Source of the DNA: a virus
Virus record (IMG/VR): IMGVR_UViG_3300031999_000051
Coordinates: 1 to 44,467 of that record
Reading direction: 5' to 3' (one strand)
Length of the DNA stretch: 44,467 nt
The position numbers were made by a program, and so were the translations under genes. Positions 40,424-44,467 of this stretch are shown in pieces. Under the pieces are notes generated by a model. It made no database searches. It was not told the DNA's origin and was given only the letters and a program-made list of their open reading frames with translations. Every line of letters starts with the position of its first letter. Within the stretch, counting starts at the first letter, position 1.

Positions 40424-41056
40424 ATGGCAATTTATAGAAGCGATTTAAGGACAGAAATAAGGGACAATATTGCGGAAGCCACCGGGGTTGCCAACGCTAT
40501 TTGGTCCGATGCTCTCTTAAACCGGCATATAGCCAGGGAAATAAAAAGTCTACCCACTAAAAATATTTATCTTGAAGAAAATTGGACTGCTTCTGAAACC
40601 GAAAACCAACGTGATTATGGTTTACCCCCTAAGTGTAAAAAGCTGGAAAAACTGGAAAGGAATGAAAGTACAACGGCGGTGGCTGACTGGCAGGAAATAA
40701 AGGGGTGGGAAGTCTACGGTACTACCTTACGGTTAGCTTATTGGCCCAGTTCTAATGTTAAAACTTTACGGGGTTACTTCCGGATCAGCTTTGTTAACCC
40801 TGATGACGATATAACTGCTTTGGATCTTCCGGATGATATCTGCGAATTAGTAGTTTGGGGAGTGACTATCCGCTGCTACTCAATACTGATCGGTTATTTA
40901 AGAGGCAGCCGGTCGTGGGACTCGGTAACCAAACCGGGAGATTTATCAATTCCGGTAATTATCAGTTGGTTACGGGAAGCCAAACAAACCTATAAAGAAT
41001 TAGTTGGCCAATATGCTACTAATCCCAGGCCAAGGGATATAAATTTAGTAGCCTAA
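40424..41056 (+). CDS. Head-tail adaptor / neck protein candidate, 210 aa
   Basis: The N-terminal SDLRTEIRDNIAEATG helix, IWSDALLNRHIAREIKSLP, and a later beta region resemble phage neck or adaptor proteins that dock under the portal. It has no ribosome-binding site and appears leaderless. Position among virion genes supports a structural role. Family assignment is tentative. Confidence 0.5.
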   Translation: MAIYRSDLRTEIRDNIAEATGVANAIWSDALLNRHIAREIKSLPTKNIYLEENWTASETENQRDYGLPPKCKKLEKLERNESTTAVADWQEIKGWEVYGTTLRLAYWPSSNVKTLRGYFRISFVNPDDDITALDLPDDICELVVWGVTIRCYSILIGYLRGSRSWDSVTKPGDLSIPVIISWLREAKQTYKELVGQYATNPRPRDINLVA

Positions 41057-41068
41057 AAGGGGGTGAAT

Positions 41069-41332
41069 ATGGAAAATTACAGTTATTTTCATGGAGCCAG
41101 CGCTCAAACACGGGTAATAAAAAACGGTCCCGGGTATCTGCATACTCTAACTATTAATACATTAGCCGCCAGCACCATCACTCTTTATGATAATACAGCG
41201 GCATCAGGAACAATTATTGCGGTCATAAAAGCTTCGGCATTAGAGCAGACTTTTATTTATGATTGCCAGTTTGCGGTTGGCTTAACTATTATTACGGCAG
41301 GAGCGCCCGATATTACAGTCAGTTATACTTAA
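41069..41332 (+). CDS. Small beta-sandwich virion protein, 87 aa
   Basis: The ATG at 41069 follows AAGGGGGTG; the GTG at 41063 lies inside that site. GPGYLHTLTINTLAASTITLYDNTAASGTIIAVI and VGLTIITAGAPDITVSY (residue runs at about 20-53 and 69-85) match a small beta-rich family common in phage structural blocks. It could decorate the capsid or tail. Confidence 0.55.
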   Translation: MENYSYFHGASAQTRVIKNGPGYLHTLTINTLAASTITLYDNTAASGTIIAVIKASALEQTFIYDCQFAVGLTIITAGAPDITVSYT

Positions 41333-41340
41333 ATATTATC

Positions 41341-41369
41341 TAGTGGGAAAAAGAAACTAACTTTATATT
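41341..41369 (+). promoter_or_regulatory. Recurring element variant and leaderless promoter before the 41378 gene
   Basis: ATTATCTAGTGGGAA begins at 41335, with TAGTGG at 41341. Seventeen bases later lies TATATT (41364-41369), nine bases before the ATG. There is no ribosome-binding site. This is the clearest -35-like/17/-10/ATG arrangement in the set. Confidence 0.55.
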
Positions 41370-41377
41370 ATTGATCT

Positions 41378-42199
41378 ATGCCCTATACCAATTTAGCTTC
41401 AGGAACAGATATCGGTAGTTTACTGCGTTTAATCCAAGAAGAAAGAGCTTCTCAGGCTTTGGCCGGACGGCCTGGAGTAGAGGTAGCTGCACCAATGCGG
41501 CAAATGATTACTCCACCGCCTATAGGGCCAGAAGATGTTGGTACTTCCCGGATGGTTGGTATAAAACCGGAAGCGGCAGTGGGACCAACGGCCACACCAG
41601 TCGTGCCGACAGGAGCAACTCCGGCAAGGACAACGGTTGGACCGACAGCGATCGGTGGTCTCCCGGTAACCCAGGCTATGCCGGGAGGGGAGAGACTACC
41701 TTCAGTATTTCAATCAATTAATCAATCATCCGGCCAACCCGGTAGAGCCGGCCCAGGGCCATCACCTCAACCAGCTCCCGGACCAGCACCACAAAGGGCA
41801 ACTCAAGCACCAGCGCCTGCCAAACAAGCTCAACCGGTAGGCAAGAGCATATCAGCAACGATGGGGGTAAGTCAGCCTTCACTGGGAACCAGTCTGCAAA
41901 CGTCAGCAACAAGTTTGGCTAAAGCCTTGGGGACACTTGCCTATAGCGCTTATATGCAACTTGAGAATCAAAAACAGGCTACTTTAAAAAATATCGCAGC
42001 TTTAACTAAACAAGAACAAGCCCAAGCTAATAAAGTTAATCAATATAATACGGCCGGAAATATGGGTAATGTAAGTAATTTATTTTCCGGCAGCAAAGGT
42101 TATGGAACAAGTTACCCGGTTTCCCAACCAAAAGCTCCCAGTATAGGACAAAAACTTGTTTCTTCTGTTTCCTCTTTGGTTAAGAGATTATTCGGCTAA
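41378..42199 (+). CDS. Pro/Gln-rich virion protein, 273 aa
   Basis: The first 170 residues are Pro/Ala/Gly-rich and unstructured. Residues about 175-215 are helical and the end is basic (SIGQKLVSSVSSLVKRLFG). MPGGE and LGTSLQ also occur in the 740-residue protein at 16160, which suggests common partners. The start is leaderless. Exact role unknown. Confidence 0.55.
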   Translation: MPYTNLASGTDIGSLLRLIQEERASQALAGRPGVEVAAPMRQMITPPPIGPEDVGTSRMVGIKPEAAVGPTATPVVPTGATPARTTVGPTAIGGLPVTQAMPGGERLPSVFQSINQSSGQPGRAGPGPSPQPAPGPAPQRATQAPAPAKQAQPVGKSISATMGVSQPSLGTSLQTSATSLAKALGTLAYSAYMQLENQKQATLKNIAALTKQEQAQANKVNQYNTAGNMGNVSNLFSGSKGYGTSYPVSQPKAPSIGQKLVSSVSSLVKRLFG

Positions 42200-42212
42200 T
42201 AATCTGATTATC

Positions 42213-42244
42213 TAGTGTCAAAAAATACCCCGCTTTGGCATAAC
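42213..42244 (+). promoter_or_regulatory. Recurring element and leaderless promoter before the 42253 gene
   Basis: AATCTGATTATCTAGTGTCA begins at 42201 and shares TCTGATTATCTAGTGTCAA with the 40379 copy. TAGTGT (42213) is 40 bases before the ATG. TGGCATAAC (42236-42244) is an imperfect extended -10 nine bases before the ATG. Confidence 0.5.
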
Positions 42245-42252
42245 TTGACTAT

Positions 42253-42543
42253 ATGCCTGGTGGTTATGCTGAGTTTAAACAATCTCCAAAAGCTTTAACA
42301 ACGGCCGATCAAATTGCTCCCGGAGCAATCGGTCTAAATCATTTATCCCCGGATCTTTTTTTAGAAGTCCAGAGTATCCGGCAGCATTCTCATACCGGAA
42401 CTAAATCAAGAAAAATAAATATTAAAGATTTAACCGGATTTTTTGGAATCAATGGATTTTATATGTACAGCTCAGACAGTACTAAACGGTATAAGGTAAC
42501 AATCGATTCAGCAACAGGAACGTTTGTTTTAACGGAGAGTTAA
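42253..42543 (+). CDS. Small fibre- or neck-associated protein, 96 aa
   Basis: The sequence includes IAPGAIGLNHLSPDL and IRQHSHTGTKSRKI, segments like those found near the ends of phage fibres and base proteins. It directly precedes the giant fibre and its stop overlaps that ATG, suggesting an attachment or assembly partner. The start is leaderless. Confidence 0.55.
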   Translation: MPGGYAEFKQSPKALTTADQIAPGAIGLNHLSPDLFLEVQSIRQHSHTGTKSRKINIKDLTGFFGINGFYMYSSDSTKRYKVTIDSATGTFVLTES

Positions 42544-44467
42544 TGGCTGCATACCAAGTAAAATACCACATTGGACTAAATTCAGTAGGTTATATCCTTT
42601 CTCAAAAACGGGGGATTAAATATTATCAAAAGAAAAAGGCCCCGGAATTTGTCAATAAATTCGGATCCGGGGATTCTTCTTACCGGGATAATACCTTCTG
42701 GCAATTTTTTGTCCAAACTAACTGGAGAAATGGTTGCAAACAATTGAAGTTTGATGACTTTGGCAAGTTTTGGAAATCTTCCAATGTTGATACTTCCCAA
42801 CTGGAGAAATTGTCTTTATCCAATTTATTGACTTCAGCCGGGCAAGTAGCCAGTGGCATAAAGATTAATACTCTCGATAGCTGGAAAGCGTCTGCCAGCG
42901 GAGCCTTTGGTGACGGTTCGGATAATGCTTTGACTATTTCCAATAGTGCTACCGATGCTCCGATTGACGCTTCTTGTGCCGGTACAGCTGGTACGAATAC
43001 ATTGACGGCAACCAATGTTTCCTTTGCCGCTCCCCAGAAAATTTTAATCCATCAATCAAGAGGAACCAATGCCGGTAAATGGGAAATAAATAGTATTGCC
43101 GGATACTCTACCGGAGTAATCACAACCGGTAGTCCTTTGGTTAATACCTATACTTCTTCCGGGGCTGATGCAGCCCAGGTTTTGGTCTTAAAACAATATA
43201 CCAATGTCACGATTGATGCGGCTAAAACTTTGACGGCCAAAGCTTGGGATGGAACGGTTGGTGGTATCCTGGCATTTCTAGCCAAGGGTACGGTGACGGT
43301 TAACGGTACAATTTCCGGCAATGGTGGAGCCGGCGCTTCAAGTGTACAAACTGGTGGCTCCGGTGGCGGTACTGGAGGCGGTTTTAGGGGAGGCAATATT
43401 CGATCAGCCCCGACCACGCCCGGATCTGGTTATCAAGGTGAGGGAACTGCCGGAGTGGGAAGCGAATCATATTCTGCCAATGGCAATGGCGGTTGCGGTG
43501 GTCTTGATTCTTCATCTTTTACAGGAGGCGGCGGTAATGGTACGGCCGGGAATGTAAGCGAAAGTGGTTATGGCGGAGCGGCAGTTGGGACAGCTGATTT
43601 AACCACGATGTTATTTGGGGGTGGAGGCGGAGGTGGAACCTGCACCGGTGATCCGGGAAACCATCCTAATGCCCGGGGCGGAGCCGGAGGCTCCGGTGGA
43701 GCAATAATCTTTATCGGAGCAATTAGTTTAATAGTAAATACCGGCGGGGCGATCACTGCTACCGGTGGAGCGGGTGGAAACCCGGTCGAAGTTGGTTGTC
43801 AAGGCGGAGGCGGTGCCGGCGGTTCAATCTTGATGCGGGTGCAAACAGGCGTTTTAGGAGCAAGTTTAATTACTGCTAATGGTGGTGCCAAGGGCACTGG
43901 CGGCGGAGGCACCGGCACAGGCGGTGCTGGCAGAATCCATATTGATTATTTAACTTCATATACCGGCACAACTACTCCTACTCTTGATGCTAAACCAGAC
44001 AATAGTTTAACCGATATAGCGGCTTCCACCAGTTCAACCGGAATAGCCGGAGGATCAAACGGCAAAATTTATTCCTGGGATAATGCTACGGCCTGGACAG
44101 AAATGTTTGACTGCCGGAAGTTGGAATGGTATGAGACCGGCAATGATACCGATAAATTAATTGGTGATGTGGCTGATGTAGAAACAGCCCAAGCGCAATC
44201 TTTCCAATTAGACGCCAGCGTTAAAGTTAAAGCAGTTCAGGTTTACTTAAAGAAAAATGCCGGTACTCCTGGGGATATCACCGTTACGATTGAAACTAAT
44301 TCGACTGATAAACCTTCCGGGACTTTGGCTCACGCCAATGCTACGACCACTGTTCCGGCTTTTACAACCGCTACTTACGGCTGGGTAACAATCGAATTTA
44401 CCACTAATTTCAGTTTATCGGCTTCTACTGTCTACTGGATAGTTTTAAAAACGGCTGCCGCTGCCAC
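42543..44467 (+). CDS. Giant glycine-rich tail fibre, N-terminal part (continues at 1-1655)
   Basis: The ATG overlaps the TAA of the preceding gene and has a GGAG six bases upstream. The frame is open to the end of the window and continues at base 3, giving a 1145-residue protein in total. Roughly the first 150 residues are non-repetitive. A long Gly-rich stretch follows (about 43310-43930, many GGAGG-type runs), as in phage fibres that fold as glycine-rich helical sandwiches. Next comes a beta-rich module around 44180-44467 resembling carbohydrate-binding or anchor domains. Fibre identity is inferred from composition, length and position; the receptor is unknown. It follows a small putative fibre or neck protein in a virion block. 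Confidence 0.8.
   Translation, partial: MAAYQVKYHIGLNSVGYILSQKRGIKYYQKKKAPEFVNKFGSGDSSYRDNTFWQFFVQTNWRNGCKQLKFDDFGKFWKSSNVDTSQLEKLSLSNLLTSAGQVASGIKINTLDSWKASASGAFGDGSDNALTISNSATDAPIDASCAGTAGTNTLTATNVSFAAPQKILIHQSRGTNAGKWEINSIAGYSTGVITTGSPLVNTYTSSGADAAQVLVLKQYTNVTIDAAKTLTAKAWDGTVGGILAFLAKGTVTVNGTISGNGGAGASSVQTGGSGGGTGGGFRGGNIRSAPTTPGSGYQGEGTAGVGSESYSANGNGGCGGLDSSSFTGGGGNGTAGNVSESGYGGAAVGTADLTTMLFGGGGGGGTCTGDPGNHPNARGGAGGSGGAIIFIGAISLIVNTGGAITATGGAGGNPVEVGCQGGGGAGGSILMRVQTGVLGASLITANGGAKGTGGGGTGTGGAGRIHIDYLTSYTGTTTPTLDAKPDNSLTDIAASTSSTGIAGGSNGKIYSWDNATAWTEMFDCRKLEWYETGNDTDKLIGDVADVETAQAQSFQLDASVKVKAVQVYLKKNAGTPGDITVTIETNSTDKPSGTLAHANATTTVPAFTTATYGWVTIEFTTNFSLSASTVYWIVLKTAAAA
44326..44467. repeat. 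Terminal direct repeat (right copy)
   Basis: This is the second copy of bases 1-142, identical except at 44341. Removing one copy gives a circle of 44,325 bp with an uninterrupted fibre gene. Short overlaps of this sort are usual when an assembler reports a circular or terminally redundant phage genome. A true short terminal repeat cannot be excluded from sequence alone. Confidence 0.9.

Noticed and set aside
43148-43756. Antisense Pro-rich open frames opposite the Gly-rich fibre
   Set aside because: GGN codons read backwards give Pro-rich frames; the sense fibre frame is continuous across the region.

Overview
The window is one complete, circularly closing genome of a tailed double-stranded DNA phage (Caudoviricetes). 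The last 142 bases (44326-44467) repeat the first 142 with a single T/C difference, so the unit is about 44,325 bp. A tail-fibre gene runs across the join. Large terminase, portal, scaffold, an N4-gp56-type major capsid protein and a tyrosine integrase are present. No tail tube, tape measure or sheath is recognisable, which suggests a short-tailed (podovirus-like) temperate phage. Base composition is moderately AT-rich, strong GGAGG ribosome-binding sites are common and the code is standard. The host cannot be named from the sequence.

Layout: (1) 42543-44467 joined to 1-1655 is a giant glycine-rich fibre. (2) 1671-4703 is a lysis-like block with a coiled-coil membrane protein, a C39-type cysteine-peptidase endolysin candidate, small membrane proteins and a Tat-signal protein. 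(3) 4704-6142 holds the integrase on the minus strand, flanked by two structured RNA/DNA elements. (4) 6143-10353 is an early block of very small, tightly overlapping genes: HTH, ssDNA-binding-like protein, zinc ribbons, resolvase-like nuclease and mini membrane proteins. It also contains a hairpin switch at 7217-7282 and a 358-base non-coding, heavily self-complementary region at 7671-8028. (5) 10354-10971 has three small minus-strand genes, and 10972-11412 is a promoter and hairpin region. (6) 11413-22951 holds packaging and virion genes. (7) 23017-38466 is mostly an approximately 15 kb chain of glycosyltransferases, methyltransferases, a HAD phosphatase and a deacetylase, one third of the genome, nearly all translationally coupled. 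(8) 38456-42543 contains a fibre with a 384-residue Ser-Pro-Ser repeat tract and further virion proteins.

The most interesting reading is that the glycosyltransferase/methyltransferase cassette builds a glycan on the virion. The last glycosyltransferase overlaps the start of the Ser-Pro-rich, mucin-like fibre gene, so the chain ends on a plausible acceptor protein. Modification of the host surface is the main alternative.

A second theme is regulation. A recurring element (TTATCTAGTGTCAA, reverse TTGACACTAGATAA) lies 37-41 bases upstream of genes that lack a ribosome-binding site and appear to be leaderless. The same element sits between divergent gene pairs. Five regions of strong, partly mutually exclusive RNA folding match no RNA family I can name. 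No DNA polymerase, primase or helicase is recognisable, so replication probably relies on the host or on an unrecognised initiator.
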